From NCBI GenBank assembly GCA_037157565.1, contig JAZHRO010000024.1:16560501-16624500 (forward strand): 64,000 bases of DNA, read 5' to 3'. Shown here piece by piece: positions 9,396-22,483 of the stretch (within the stretch, counting starts at the first letter, position 1; every line of letters starts with the position of its first letter). The stretch comes from Thalassia testudinum. Its lineage: Eukaryota; Streptophyta; Magnoliopsida; Alismatales; Hydrocharitaceae. Position numbers and translations under genes: made by a program. The notes beneath the pieces are model-generated. The model worked only from the letters and a program-made list of their open reading frames with translations. It searched no databases and was not told the DNA's origin.

Positions 9396-12347
9396 TGTGA
9401 CGACCTGAGTCTCGTCAACCGATAAAACCCGAGTCACCGTGTGCTAACAACCAGCACAACTTACCCACAAGATTGCAGTCACCCAACACATAATCATAAA
9501 ATATAAGCATAGCTAACAAACAATTCATTTTGCAAAAATTAAAGGAACATAAATTGAATACTAACCAGAATATTTATCGTAGTATATAAATCCAAGAAGA
9601 TGTATAACGAAAATTTCCTTAGGAATTGCCAAGTATACCTGAGTACAGAACCCAAAAACACGTCAATAAAAATTGAATAGAGTAGAAACAATAACAGCAG
9701 AATATAATAGTAACCAAGCACAAGAGAAAATGGGTAATATAGCTTTGATTAATTCATTTATTAGACATCTCGTTATCCGGTTCTATTTCGTATATTGGAA
9801 GCCCAATGTATTATAATCAATAATTTATCAATCAACGTCTCAAGACACGAGACGATTTTGTATGACTTCTTGCAGTGCAAGAACGATATAAGCCACACTC
9901 TTGGTCAGGAAGACCACTTATACCACTCCAACTCTCGAGCCTTGTAATCCACTGTCCCAGTTTGCCGCTAAACCTAACTAAAGAATCGTAGGGAGGTCAA
10001 CAACTCCCTAAACTAGCCCAGAACCGGTCTGAAAAGACTAAAGCTACAACCAAAATCCGACGAATAGCGAGATGAAACCAGTTATCTAATTCCTTTAATT
10101 TCCAACAAATTCGTCGTACTAATTATTTAATCATCTTTAGATAACTATATCATTTATTAGTATTTAATCAAACCATATCAACAATTATACTTTTAATTCC
10201 AAAATTAATATTCACATTATCCTCCAACTTATTCGTTTTAAAGAAATTTCCAATTTCTAATCCTGGTTGTAATCAAATCATTATTTAACCATCGTGATAA
10301 TGTCAGTTTTATTAAAAATAGAGTTTCTTTTGTACATGTAATGATAAAGCCATATCCAACAAGTTTAAATGCTCTATAATTCATTTACCTCCTGAAATTA
10401 TCCAATAAATTGTCGTTAACTCCTTTTAATCCAGCAGTTAACTGTATTAGTATAATTATTCACCTTCCAAGTCAACGACTTGATTTTCATCATCAATATT
10501 TAATATTCCAATATCCAGAGTAACAAGAAATATGCAAATGGATCTGATCCCAGCAAGAGGCAAGAACACATGTTAAATGATGTAATACACTAAGAAAGTT
10601 ATGAAGTAGACAAATTGTATGGAAAAAGAGAGTGACTACTCTACCTAATGTCACCAGGGATTAAGGTGACTAGGGAATGTGCATCCATTATTTTTATTTT
10701 ACTATTCTAGGGGCCCGTCTATTTTGTATGTGCTTTGGGGTTAGATCAACGTCAAGATTCATAGGGAATAAAAACATCATAAGTTTCATTAAAAATTTTC
10801 ACGAAAGGAACAATTTTGAAATCAAATTGAAAATTTTACTTTCGTGTATTTCGTGAAGAGACGGTTCCAACGAATCTTAAAATGCAAGAAACGAACGTCG
10901 TTTGACCGATTAGCGAATCAAAGTAGATGCGAAATGAATTTCCATGGAAATGCATGCTTGCACGTGACTCGAAAATTGGAGTGGAAATTGTCCGATCCAA
11001 TCGTAGGAATGCATCAAACACCCTTGAGAATCCAAAATCAAATCTTACATCACCTAATTCCACCTTAGGATCGCCTAGATTAACGTAAAATAACCCTGAT
11101 CGTCCAATCTCACCCAAGACAATAAATCCCTTGAACCGATCCGTAATATTTAAAATCCAGTATTTTTAAGGCGCAATTTTTCTACCTCTTCAAGGTAACC
11201 TTCTTCTTCCCCCCATCTTCTTCTCTCTCGTACTGTTCACCTCTGCAGCATGCGTGACCCATGTATGCAGTCTGCATGCATGGCCACAGATCCGGCCACG
11301 CCAGTCGCCGCCGCCTACGACCGTCGAACACGCCGGACCTCCAGCGGCCTTCCCTCGCTCCGAACGTCTCCTTTCTCGGCCTCCTTCCACGCTCTCCTCT
11401 CGCTGAGCGATGGGTGTAACCCATACACGCAGAGCCTTCACGCCACCGGCCAACGTCGACCGCGCACCACGACCTCTCTCTCCCTTCACGCGTGCCTGTT
11501 CACGCACGCATACAGGGACGCAGGTCCCTCGCTGGCGCTGCCACCGACCACGGCTCGCCCGCACCGGATCCTCGTCGGCACTCCGTCGTCGGTCACCCAC
11601 GCCCTCTCCTTTCTCCCTTCTCACTTCACGGCCGTTTTCTCTCTTTCTCTTTCTCTCTCTCGACCTCGGTCCCTCTCCTCTCTCTCTTTTCTCGCACGAG
11701 GCATTCCCGCCTCTCCCTCCCTCTATTTATAAGTTTCTAAACTGACTTTGTTGTTTAGGATAAAATCAATATCCCTAAATAACAAAACAATCATCTACGT
11801 AATCTTAACAGCAACTACCAAACTTTATAATAATAATAATTATTATTACTATTATTATTATAAACCCCCATAACGTAATTTCATATAAATTACTTTTACT
11901 TATAGCTACAAGTTTTTTTTTTTTTGAAACAGTCCTACAAGTAATTTTGTAATCAACTCAAATGAATTTTGATTTTGGCAAAAACATGTATCATCAGAAT
12001 TATTACGAGACAAGGAATCTAACAAAATTCTTGAATTTCTAAATGTAGGTCATTTGTATAATGTGATTTTTACAGTATATTACACATGGGTTTGCTCATA
12101 GTTTATACACGTTTCGCGCATCTGAGGTTCAATCGCCACATGGAAAATATCCTAAAAATCCTTGCAAAGTCAGAAAGTTAACAGTACTTTTAGATTGTCG
12201 ACCCGAGGTCCAAATTGCAAACATGAAAAACACATGAGTTTTCAATCTGGTCACTTATTTTTAATTCATACAGGCTCCAATTTGCATAAGTTTATCTTAG
12301 CACGCTTAGTCTAAAATGACTCGAAAATATGGGTTCGACACGTTACA
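9396..12347 (+). mobile_element. Solo LTR, family E
   Basis: It starts TGTGACGACCTGAG and ends GACACGTTACA. It is flanked by AGGGA (9391-9395) and AGGGT (12348-12352), a 5-bp duplication with one mismatch. Length 2952 bp. There is a TATA-like TATTTATAAG (11724-11733) after a GC- and CT-rich stretch (11190-11720), then a TA-rich downstream part. The termini resemble those of family A (TGTAACGA...TCGTTACA), but the interior does not, and I see no CAGACGTCTG grid. The ORFs in 11182-11745 are low-complexity. Likely a gypsy LTR (inference). Confidence 0.85.
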
Positions 12348-13068
12348 AGGGTGGACGGTGGATGAGAGATCGAGGGGCGCAGGAAGGTCTGCATCACAAG
12401 ACCACGGTCAGATGAGATCTAGGTGAGGCTGTGATTCTCCGTGCAAAGGCACGCGCTGATTAGAGTGGAATCCACCGTTGGATCATATGCACAAGGGATC
12501 AACGGTGCCTGTGCACCATGTTTTTCGGTGCTACAGTGCACCCACGCCATCATGTGTGTTGGTATAATTGCACACAGGCCTAAATGGATAAAATGGTGTG
12601 ATATTTGCGATGGAACCCATTAGTGATAAAAATCATTGCAGAGCAATCCAAAAGTCTCTCAAATGGATCCCTGGAAATTTTCAAAGAGGTCCTTGCGACT
12701 TTAAATGTAAATAAAAATGTTAATACATGAGGACGTATATGTAATCTAATGAATGCAAGGTCTTATTGATATCCAAATGTCATGAGATTTTTATTAAAGC
12801 TTAATTGAACATATTAGAGCATGATTTCACTTTTGATTTAAACTTTTAATCGAAAAAATGTGTTAAATTGACAATTGGATCATCATTTTGTATTTATGAA
12901 TAGAATATCTCATTATTTGACCTAATTATGCATTTTTAATACCAATATGATGTTTTAGGTCTTTTTCCTTAATTTTTACACTTAACCCTTTCATCATATT
13001 AATAATATAATGTTTAGCCCAATTTCTACCTTAACTTGGGCATTTTAGCTATGATGAGTCACACCTCA
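12348..13068 (+). repeat. Family D repeat, right part (D1)
   Basis: This continues D1 after the E insertion. The last ~300 bp match D2 (35640-35923): TAATTGAACAT, TTTTGATTTAAACTTTT and a terminal GCATTTTAGCTATGATGAG followed by YCACAC(C/T)TCA. The shared end point at CTCA/TTCA defines the D boundary. Confidence 0.65.
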
Positions 13069-13479
13069 ACAGTTGAGTCGAGTAGGTATTAGTTGGGTAA
13101 TTGGGTGTATATAAGTGGTGGTTTCTTGGGTTTTTGATAGGATTTGGAGAGGTGGGTGTGGTCGACGCACAAGGAGGAGGTGAGGATGGGGCGACGACGC
13201 ATGGGAGCAGATCAGCAAGCGGAGATGAGCAGCGATCAATGGCAAGTGGAGGCAAGCATCGATCGACAATGAATGGAGGCAAGCGTCAATCGACCATGGG
13301 TCAGGACAAGCATTATTGACCTCTAGTGGTCATTCTCCTTATGATGACTGGGCGAAAAGAAGCACGACGTGGAGCACGATGGATCGAGTGCAAGAAGCTA
13401 CTTAGGCGACTGTAGAAGTTCATGTGGCAACGGTATGTGGTGGGCTGGGGAGATCGAGGTGCGATGTGAAATCCTCGTC
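13069..13479. other. Possible internal region of a small copia/TRIM-type element, minus strand
   Basis: This lies on the internal side of a tRNA-Met-type PBS. It contains a repeated GCAAGC(A/G)TCAATCGAC/GATCGACAATG motif (13250-13300) and a GTGTATATAAG box (near 13107). No protein is recognisable and no second LTR was located. Confidence 0.35.
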
Positions 13480-13494
13480 GGTCTCTTGATACCA
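13480..13494 (-). other. Copia-type primer-binding site (initiator-Met tRNA)
   Basis: The minus strand reads TGGTATCAAGAGACC, close to the canonical TGGTATCAGAGCC PBS of Ty1/copia and TRIM elements with one inserted A and a substitution. It directly abuts an LTR-like terminus starting TGTTAGAGG at 13495. Confidence 0.55.
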
Positions 13495-13660
13495 TGTTAG
13501 AGGTATGAAAATGAATTTGATTTTTCCAACCACACAAATCACTTTGTTATTCACGTATTTATACATAGAGATTACACTTGATTGTTACACGAATATCGCA
13601 CCCTATTATACAACTATCGATGATTAGTTTAACAACTGTCTTTGGAGTTGGTTGCAACGA
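13495..13660 (-). mobile_element. Short LTR remnant adjoining the copia-type PBS
   Basis: It begins TGTTAGAGG next to the PBS and contains a minus-strand TATA-like sequence (GTATTTATACATAG on plus, near 13556). The distal end is not defined; 13660 is approximate. No partner LTR was found. Confidence 0.4.
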
Positions 13661-16093
13661 ATCTGGGTGCCATCATTTAAGGAGTCGTAGTTGACTTAGT
13701 GTTGAGTTTTCACGTCGATTAATGCTCGCTTGTGAAATCCAAATCCCCCCTTTTCAAGTATTCGAATTCAACATCAAATAACTCCTCACATTGTTCTTTA
13801 CCTATATAAGTAGATATCCATGCGAAGTTTATGCCATGAACTAAAATTGCACCCATCGACTCTTTGAATGGCCTTCGGAGTAAAGAAAGACCCACTTCTT
13901 TCTCTCAAGTTCACACACACTATTTCAAGCAAAAGCTTATGATTTTCACGTTAATTTCTTCTTTTGCTCTTGCTTGTGCACCGATATGCATATGAATTTC
14001 CCATCATTCCTCATCTCTCACAAATTTCGAGTGATTAAACCTTCCTTCCTAATCAATTAAAGGATAGAAATGCTCCACAAGCATGCCCATTTCTGCGGAA
14101 ATGGGGTGGTAGCTATCGGTGCATCCCACAGCATCCCACAGTAAAAAGGGTAGGTCCATTTATTATACAACAAGTAGTGAACTGGTAATATTTAGTTTGA
14201 TCAAATAAATTTAATGGGCGTGGTTCATCAACGGTCATAGCTAGTTGATGAATTCAATGTGCCATACATTAAACATTTTCTTTGAAGATTCATAAGCAAT
14301 TGTAAATCCTAAAGGATGGAGGGTCCTTATTTTTTCTAAGGTTCATGAACCGCTTAACCAGCAATGAAACATATATTAGAATATTTATGATATTTGCTCA
14401 CGTAAGTTTATATGTGCATCCACTGCTAGGTAAATGAGTATAAGCTAGACAAATAATTTCCAAAGACTGTCCTCGATAATACTTGTTAAGGGATATCCCT
14501 CATATGCAGTAATAACGAAGAGATATTAGCTTGTAATTTTTAGGGATATGCCTAAGAAATATGTCTTGATAAATATTTTCCTATGATTAGTAATTGGTAT
14601 CTTAGGGACAATTCCTCGATTTATGTCACTACCAAGGATATAAGCCAGGAACAATCTTGTGGCAATGGGTTTCAATCTATAGATAAATATTTGGATCCTT
14701 CACTTATTTACCTTGACTTACCAAGCTTCATTTTTGTTGTTATTAAAGTTAACAAGGTCTTGCCGCTTGCGTAACATTTCACCTTCCAACGAAAGGTTGA
14801 CACGTGACATAATCAATCATTATTAGACACATCATATACAGTGACAACCATTCGGTTATGTCACATGTCACCAACCAAATAGAAATAAAATACAATATAG
14901 TTCTTTTCTCTTGTTTAAAAAAAATTAAAAATAAAAATATCTTTTTCGTACATCTCAATTTGGATGGACACATGTGTCATGATTTATTTTTTTATAAAAC
15001 CTTCCCCACACAATTACTGACAGAAACACTCTTTCTTGTCTAATAAAAAAATAAAAATAAAAGGTACAACAACGACTCTTCTTTCCATCTCCAAATGTCA
15101 CTCACACAGATATCTTTCTTGCAAGTGCTGTGCTCTAGTAATTTTCATCACCAACCCTTTAGTTCATGTCATCAATAATAATATTATTTTCATTATAGTG
15201 TGACCCCACTCACTAGTATTATAGATTAAGGTAGGGTTACAATCTTTGTCATTGTAAATTCAGATCTAGCATAATAGATATTCTTCCATATCTCAAATCA
15301 ATTTGAAATGGTAAGGACGTACCCTTAGTTGCATGAATGAGTAAACATAAAAGATAAAAGAGCAAAGAAGAACAAGATACAAGAATACGTTACATTTTAT
15401 GTTCAGGAACAATTGATTGAGCTTTTATTATGCAACATAGAGATCTTTACGAATGTATGTCTTTACAAACTACAAATATTACTCGATGGCGGTTGCCTTT
15501 TCTCATTTGCACATATACTCCTACAAAATTAATGCCTTTAATTTGAACATCCCTTGAATTAAGTTCCAATAAGAAATTTTTAATTTTTGATAAATTTTCA
15601 TATAAAAATAAACATCTTTTTCTTTGATGTCATTTCCACCGTCAATCATCTCAACCATAAATCTACAAGGACATCACACTTTGGTGACAAAATTATCCTT
15701 TTTTATGTCAATGTTTCAAATAATTTGAATGGATCTCAATCTTTAAATGGCAGTTAAGATCTTAGTTGACCCCAATGTTTGGCACAAATTGGCTTATATG
15801 TTATTAACCATGAAATTTGCATAGATGGAAGGGCACAAGGTGCTATGTAAATATGCTAAACTCAAGGATATGTCTGTAGTGTCAATTTTTTATAGCAGCA
15901 TACATGTAAAAATCCGCACATCATATTTAAATTAATGCTGTGTGGACATTGACATAAACAAAATTAATACATCAACTAGTGACACACATATGATACAAGT
16001 CAAAAAAATTATTCCAAGGGAATGTCCCTGACATCATATGCCAAGAATTTTTGCTAGTATGTGTCAAATAACTATGGGATATCACCTCACGTA
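13661..16093. other. AT-rich unassigned DNA
   Basis: No ORF over 65 codons shows any recognisable protein. The part at 15820-15910 resembles 58145-58205 (ATGCTAAACYYAGGATA-type block followed by a TCAATTWTTTATA block), so at least part is a dispersed repeat. Nothing else could be assigned. Confidence 0.6.
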
Positions 16094-16551
16094 CAGTGGC
16101 GGAGCCATGCTTTTAACTACTGTAGCCACATGCTCGCGGTTACCTTGAACATTTCCATATACTTTATAATAGCAACTAAATAACCAAAGAAGCATTTAAT
16201 ATATATATATATATATATATTTCTTATAATTACGTAAATTGAAGTATAATAGGTGATTCTTTCCATAATATATGCTTCTTCATGCTAATTAAGACATAAT
16301 TAATGGAGGTTAGACATATAAAATAGATACATTAATATAAGTCATTGAAATCTTGTAGTTATTTTAATTAAGAACTTTTTAAATAAAAATATATTCCTAT
16401 ATTACTTTTTTTACTCAATGGAACATACACACATACATATATTATGAAAAAGCAAGCATTTTCACTTACTCATTTTATTTATGGATTTTATTTATAATTT
16501 TTACTCATAAATTTGTACTTACCTTAAATTATAATTCGAGCTTCGCCGCTG
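16094..16551. mobile_element. Short TIR element (MITE, possibly hAT-like)
   Basis: The left end CAGTGGCGGAGCCATG and the right end read inverted, CAGCGGCGAAGCTCG, match at 11 of the first 14 bases. CAGTGGCGGAGCCA is a common terminal motif of plant DNA transposons. The 458-bp interior is AT-rich with a (TA)n run at 16199-16221. A convincing target duplication was not seen, so the class is uncertain. Confidence 0.5.
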
Positions 16552-17369
16552 CAGGCGTGTACGATTATTTTGCCCGCAACAATGTGCAATGAAGTGATGT
16601 AAGTTAAAGTGGACTCTAAATCAAAGATAAAATCGTGAATCGTTGATTACACCTATCTTTGATCTACTAGCTTGGTTTTTAGAATGATATAATGCAATCG
16701 CTTATCTTCCTTGAACTAAAGTCTCAAGTATACAATTCGTAAATCAAAAAGTTTTGGCTATTTATAAGTATAAATTTATTAGGGCTGTATTCGACTCTAG
16801 GTTATAACAAATGGGATAAGGCGGTAGGTTAGGAATATATTTGGATTAAAGTTGTGCAGTATACGAGGCATCATTAATAGTTGAGTTCACACGAATTTAG
16901 AAGTTCACCGACACTTTATCTTCTCACGTATAATTAAAAAAGTATTATCTAATAATTAAAATTCACCCACTAAAATCTACTGATTCTGGTTATATACACA
17001 TAAAATTATTATGCCAATTATTATAAATCTTTCAATTATTATATTTTCAATAATCATTACAAATCCATCAATTAAATATTTTCTTATATTTATTTTACTT
17101 TAATTCTATCCTAAAATAACATTATACCCTCAGAGATTAAGATCTATTCCTTCTTTGTTTTGTGTCTCTCATTTTGAAATGTTGTTACATGTGGGTGTAC
17201 TTTACATCGTGAAAATGATTTATCCATCATCTTTACTATAAACTAAGGACTAATTTTGAACTTGTCCACTGTGAGGGAGCATAAAAGTAAACAACAAATA
17301 AAAATAAAAAAGATATGAATTGATAAATATAAAAGTTTATGCAAAAAAGTAACGTACAAGTTTGTGAAT
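16552..17369. other. AT-rich unassigned DNA
   Basis: No ORF, RNA gene or repeat could be supported here. Confidence 0.6.
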
Positions 17370-17920
17370 GTGGTCATCATTTGAAGTATCTTTTTTTCAC
17401 GTAAAAAAATACTTACACGTAATAAATCACTTTTCTATATGTGCAAACCACTCAAATCACTTTCAGAACCACCTTACACTGGTGTAAAATCACCTTACAC
17501 TTTCAAAATAATTTCACACCGATTTAATCCTACTTTAAGATCACACCGATGCAAAGTATTTCTTCACCTATGACAAGTGATTTTTCACTTGAAAAGTGAT
17601 TTTTTACCTTAGAGTTTAGGGTTTAGGATTTAGGGCTTACGATTTAGGGACCCTAAACCCTAAGATGAAAAATCACTTCTCATACGTGTAACCACTTTCT
17701 ATAAACATAAACCTTAAACCCTAAATCTTAAATCCTAAACCTATAGGCCAAATTTACTTTGAACCAATACAAAACTATCATATCATCTTTGAAATAATTT
17801 TGCATTTGTATAGTTAAAGACACCTTAGAATAATTTATCACCGGTGTAAAATCACCCGAAACCATTTATCATCGATGCAAAGTTATTTATCACCTGTGCG
17901 TTTTAGTTAAAAATGGTGTA
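17370..17920. repeat. Imperfect inverted repeat with telomere-like centre
   Basis: The centre (17613-17665) holds degenerate TTTAGGG units followed head-to-head by CCCTAAA units; a further CCCTAAA-type run lies at 17708-17742. The flanks AAAGTGATTTTTTACC and GATGAAAAATCACTT pair. Both outer arms carry TCACACC, TCACCTTACAC or TCACCGGTGTAAAATCACC motifs, suggesting one foldback element. TTTAGGG is the usual plant telomere unit (known). Confidence 0.6.
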
Positions 17921-18839
17921 CTTATTTTTTTCAATTAAATGGGACCAACTACGTAATAAACCTTACGCTATTTTGTTTGTTTAATTAAATATCAATTATC
18001 AAGTGGAGCCCAAATTCACAACACCTTGCGACTTTTTTTGTGTTTTTGTACATTTTGGCAATAAAAAAATACCTTGCCATTTTTCAACACCATAACAAAT
18101 GAAAGTTTAAAAAAAAAATGAATAATTCGGTGAACGTCTACCTTCCCGTAGCAAATCAACACATCACACGTTGTAAAATACATTGCTTGGTGTATCTTGG
18201 TATTCCACCGGTGAAAAATAATGAACACCGTTTGAAAATAAAAACACATCGTGCATTGGAAAATGCATTAGGTGTATTTTAATTTTTAGGGGCCACTGAG
18301 TGCAGATCCCCTCTCTAATTCGACTTTCTGCAACATTTATCAAACAATCACAATAAAATGCTATTGATAGATTTTTGTCCCTTGCAACGATGTCAAAAAT
18401 ATGATCGTCGACAACCGGTTCGCACTAAAAAGGGGTTTTAAAATGTTATTGTTGTCACAAATACAAACCGATGTCATGTCAATTTTATTTATGTACTTAA
18501 TTTTTACTGATTTATTACATGTAGTTTATTGGGTTGCAGTTATTAAAATACATCACTCTCTAAGTCGAAAAATATTCTTTAATTTCAAAAATGTTGATTT
18601 TATTTACAAAAATAAATGGAAGAATCAATGAATAAAAGAATTTGGTTAATTATATATAAAATAATAAATTAAAACATATTACAATACTTGAAAACAAATG
18701 TACACAAACAAACATCCAAAACTATGTACACATACTCTATGTTAATTATTTACAACTAATATAGTTAATACTTAAATATAGGTACAAAAATAGTTAATAA
18801 TATTTACCATACTAACTCATTATAACATGCTAATATCTA
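17921..18839. other. AT-rich unassigned DNA
   Basis: Open frames of 76-77 codons occur on both strands but are AT-rich with no recognised motif. Confidence 0.55.
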
Positions 18840-19075
18840 TAGTAACATATATAATATATGTAGTAACATATATATGTGTCGCTAAAATTTTAGTAAAATT
18901 ATATACCTAACATAAGACAAAAACTATTTATACTAACATGTAATTCTATGTACAGTGACATATATAAATGTCAGTGTAGCCTAAGTAATATATTTACACT
19001 ACCTAAGGCAAAAACTACTTATATTAACATACATACATATATGCAGTGACAAATGTATTCGTCACTAAAGTTCTA
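18840..19075. repeat. Degenerate tandem repeat, about 90-bp unit
   Basis: Markers recur at about 90-bp steps: AAAACTAYTTATAYTAACAT at about 18920 and 19011; a GTGTCGCTAAA, GTCAGTGTAG, CGTCACTAAAG series at about 18876, 18969 and 19054. There are two to three copies, AT-rich. Confidence 0.55.
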
Positions 19076-19689
19076 TTGTTATATATATACATATAAGAGC
19101 TCAAATAACTTACTCTATATACGCTTATATACACTATACTATATTATTTATGGTACACATTATTTATTTACATTATCTTGTACTATTTATGCTTATACTT
19201 ATCATATATTATACATGTATATATATACATATATACACAACACATGCATGCACGCACACAACTTACGCACTCAACACACACATATACACACTAACACACA
19301 ACTCATGCTTATGCACAGTGGGCTTCAACACTTGGTGAAATTTAGCCTCACTCTCCTCTTTTAGCCGGTTCAGATCGGTTCTACTCTTCTCTATCGATTC
19401 AAAAATTGGTTTAGTGGGTGGGTGACTTTTTCGAGGGATAAGTAGCACCCATTACTGGGTAGGACTAGACCACTACTAGGACCACCCTAGTTTTTATTAA
19501 GTGTACTAATTCAAATTTAATGCGTGTTATTGGACCCACACAGGCCCATGCACAGTACACGACCCCCGATCCATGCATCGCACACCATAAACTCATGCCA
19601 TACTCAGATCGAGAGAGAGAGGAGTATGTGTATAAGAGGGCACCCGGTGCCTGACAACCGCGAGGCATAGAGGAGAAAAATAATATATG
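19076..19689. other. TA-rich DNA and possible old LTR-like flank
   Basis: 19080-19320 is TA/CA microsatellite-like and produces small spurious frames. 19500-19689 contains GTGTATAAGAGGG (near 19628), a possible TATA element, but no boundary could be set. It ends with GTGCA (19690-19694), the target duplication of C2. Confidence 0.5.
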
Positions 19690-19694
19690 GTGCA

Positions 19695-22478
19695 TGAAAT
19701 AACGGCAGTGTGACCGAAGCTAGGTTTTTTTGTTTGTTATAGAAATGGCGTTGTAGTACAAATAGTCATTGCCACTATTACAATTTTACTCGGAAATATT
19801 TTTCCCGAGGTCGAACTCAAGGAGCTACTAGAATCCTAGAAGTAGAATGCGTTTATAACAAAAATAAGAGAGAGAGAGAGAGGTAGATTGGTTTCTTGGC
19901 TTTTTCTTCTTCTCTTCTTTCTCTCTTGTCTTTTTTTCTTCTTCTTTCTCTTCTCGTCTTTCTTCTCTTTGCTTGATCTTCTTCAGTTCTTCTTCTTCTT
20001 TATCTTTTTTTTCTTTTCTTCCTTCTTTTCTTTGCTTTTAGCTGCGGCACCTTCTCTTCTCTTCTTCTTCTTTGTCTGCAGAACTTCTTCCGTCGTCTGA
20101 TTTCTCAATCAGACGGCTTAAGTGGCATCTGCTACAGTGCTTCCCATGTGCTTCTTCTTCTTCTTTCTTCTTCTTCTTCCTCTTTCTTTTTCCTTCTTCT
20201 TTCTCTTGCAGTCTTCTTCTTCTTTCTCTATCTTTTTCCTTCTTCTCGCAGTCCTTCTTCTTCTTCCTTGCCCTGAGCGGCCAAGGCTTCGGCCAGCTTC
20301 TTCCTTCTTCTTCTTCTCTACCTACACACTCACACAGCTGGTCAGAGCAAAACCTAACCCTACCCTCCCCCACGTCTCTCTCTTTCTCGGATTTCTCTCA
20401 TAGGATCGCGTTCCCAGAGCCGGATATTCAGGTACGGGTATCGCGCCCGGGACCAGGCCCACCGGCGTGCGGTGGTGGGCGAGGTGCGCGTAGTGTCGAG
20501 TATCCGGATCCGGCCCAGACCCGCGGGGCGTGAGCACGGGCGAGGGCAAGCGCGTGGGGCGCTCGTGCGTAAGGGACCTGACCCCTGTGTTCGAAGGCAA
20601 ATAGCCTCGAACACTTTTTCAATTTATGCGCGGGCACTGAGCCGTGCACTTCCGAGGTGGGACTAAAGTCCCACCTCCTAGACAGGCACCTGCAGGCGAG
20701 GATCTCGCGGCTAATTGCAGCAACTCGCGAGGGGTTTGCCTCAACTGCAGACCCTGGAGTCTTTGCGGAGGCACTCCGCGCGACCTGGGGCCAGCGCCTG
20801 GGCGAGGCTGAAGCTGCAGGTAAAGGAGCTTCACCTGCGCAGCAATGGCGCCGAAGGGGGCGTGACCTGAACACAGCAATACGGCCTCTCGGCCTAGTCA
20901 GAAGATGCAGGGAGATTCGCCGGAGTACGGCGAAGCTCGTGCGGGTGGTGGCGAGGCATGAAGCGGTGTACGGTGGCAGCCCTAGGTCGGACTGTGGTCG
21001 AGAAAATGGGTCCGTTCAGGGGGTCTTTAGGTGGCGTTTGGCAGGAAATGAGACGGGGGAAGCTATGGAGTGGAGTGAGGGGAAGTTTCTGAGGTGATCG
21101 GCGAGGAGTGAGGGGGTATGTGAAGGTGGAATGGGTTCGCCGGAGAGGGTGGTCGGAGACGGAGAAGGCGGAGGTGGAAGTTGTGTGTGGGGGCGCAAAA
21201 ATACAAATTGACAAAGGGGAAATTTAGAGGAGGAGAGGAAGCTTTTACCTAAGTTCTAGACGAAGGGGGAAGGGCGGAGCCACCGGCTCGTGCCTGCCGA
21301 AGCTGAGGAAGAAGAGGCCCTAGAAGGGGAGAACGGCGACGAGGAGGCAGGAGAAGGGTGTCGGCGGGTACAGCGCGACACAGACGAAAGGGTTAAGGGA
21401 ACCCTGCTGCAGGTAAGGCAACAGAGCGACGAGGAGGAGGAGTTGGTCGCCGGAGGCTACAGGCCGTCTGTCGGAGCTGGAGAGGAGGAAGTGGGGGAGT
21501 ATTCTCCGTCAGAGACAGCTTACCCTCTTCTGCTGGCGACGGCGGCCTTTATAAAGGCGAAGGCGGAGGGGTGGGCGCAGGGAGGCGACGTGCCTCCCTC
21601 GTCGGAGGATGGCCGGAGCAGCAATCCATACCTTCTACGCGTTCTTACGGAAGGTGTGGGCCATGGCAGAGGTCATGGAGGTGTCCTTGCGACAGCAGAC
21701 GTCGTAAGGAACACCCGATTCAATGGGCAGAGGGCCTCCCTCACCCTGCGCGGCGCCATGCTCCGCGCAAAGTCACCGGAGCATGGTGCTGCTCAAAGTT
21801 TTGCAGGGAGGACCTAAGTGCAAAGAACGACGAAGAATCTAGAGACCAAAATGCGAGGGTTTCGAAAGTTGAGGGTCAAAAAGTAATAGACGAGGACCAA
21901 AATGTAAAGTCGGTCAGGAAGGTCTCTTCTTAGGCTTAAGCTTTTATGGATGACTAAATAGGACCTAAGGATTCTAATGGTGAATTTTATTTCTAGATTA
22001 GACCTTGTTTGATGGGTCAATTTACGTAAAAACCTAAATTAAATCATTAATTAGGCATGATTCTCAATGTAGGTCAAAATGGGTTCCCAAGGCCAAATTG
22101 AAGGTTCTAAACCCTAAAGATTATTTTTATATGAATTTTAGAGGATTTATTCGATTTTTAATTTTCCTCGAACCTCGTGAATTAAAGTGAGTTTGTTTTA
22201 GGGTTATAGGATGTATTTAATTCCCTAGGAGTTGCTGTAGCCCTTGTTGGATCAAATCATCCCACTTTCCTTTATTAGGTTAGTTTGACCTATGTTTGAA
22301 TCCTGAGTTACCCTGTTTACTGATTGTGTTGGTGAAATTGCATTTTTACCCCTTATGACCTTTTTTTTCACAAACTCAGAATTCTCTGAGTCAAGCCTTT
22401 CTATAAGCTATGTAGGAGCTTTTTCTCGCAAATCTAGTTAGATTGTGCTAGTTAGGGTTCATGATGAGGTTCTCATCA
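19695..22478 (-). mobile_element. Solo LTR of family C, minus strand (C2)
   Basis: It is flanked by perfect GTGCA duplications (19690-19694 and 22479-22483). On the plus strand it starts TGAAATAACGGC and ends GAACC-complement ...GGTTCTCATCA, i.e. the minus LTR starts TGATGAGAACCTCATCATG like C1. Length 2784 bp. It holds the pyrimidine tract 19890-20270, a CAGACGTCTG-type pair at 20090 and 20110 (20-bp step), the GGTGGGACTAAAGTCCCACC palindrome (20659-20678) and a minus-strand TATA-like box near 21550. It has no internal region, so it is a solo LTR. Confidence 0.9.
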
Positions 22479-22483
22479 GTGCA

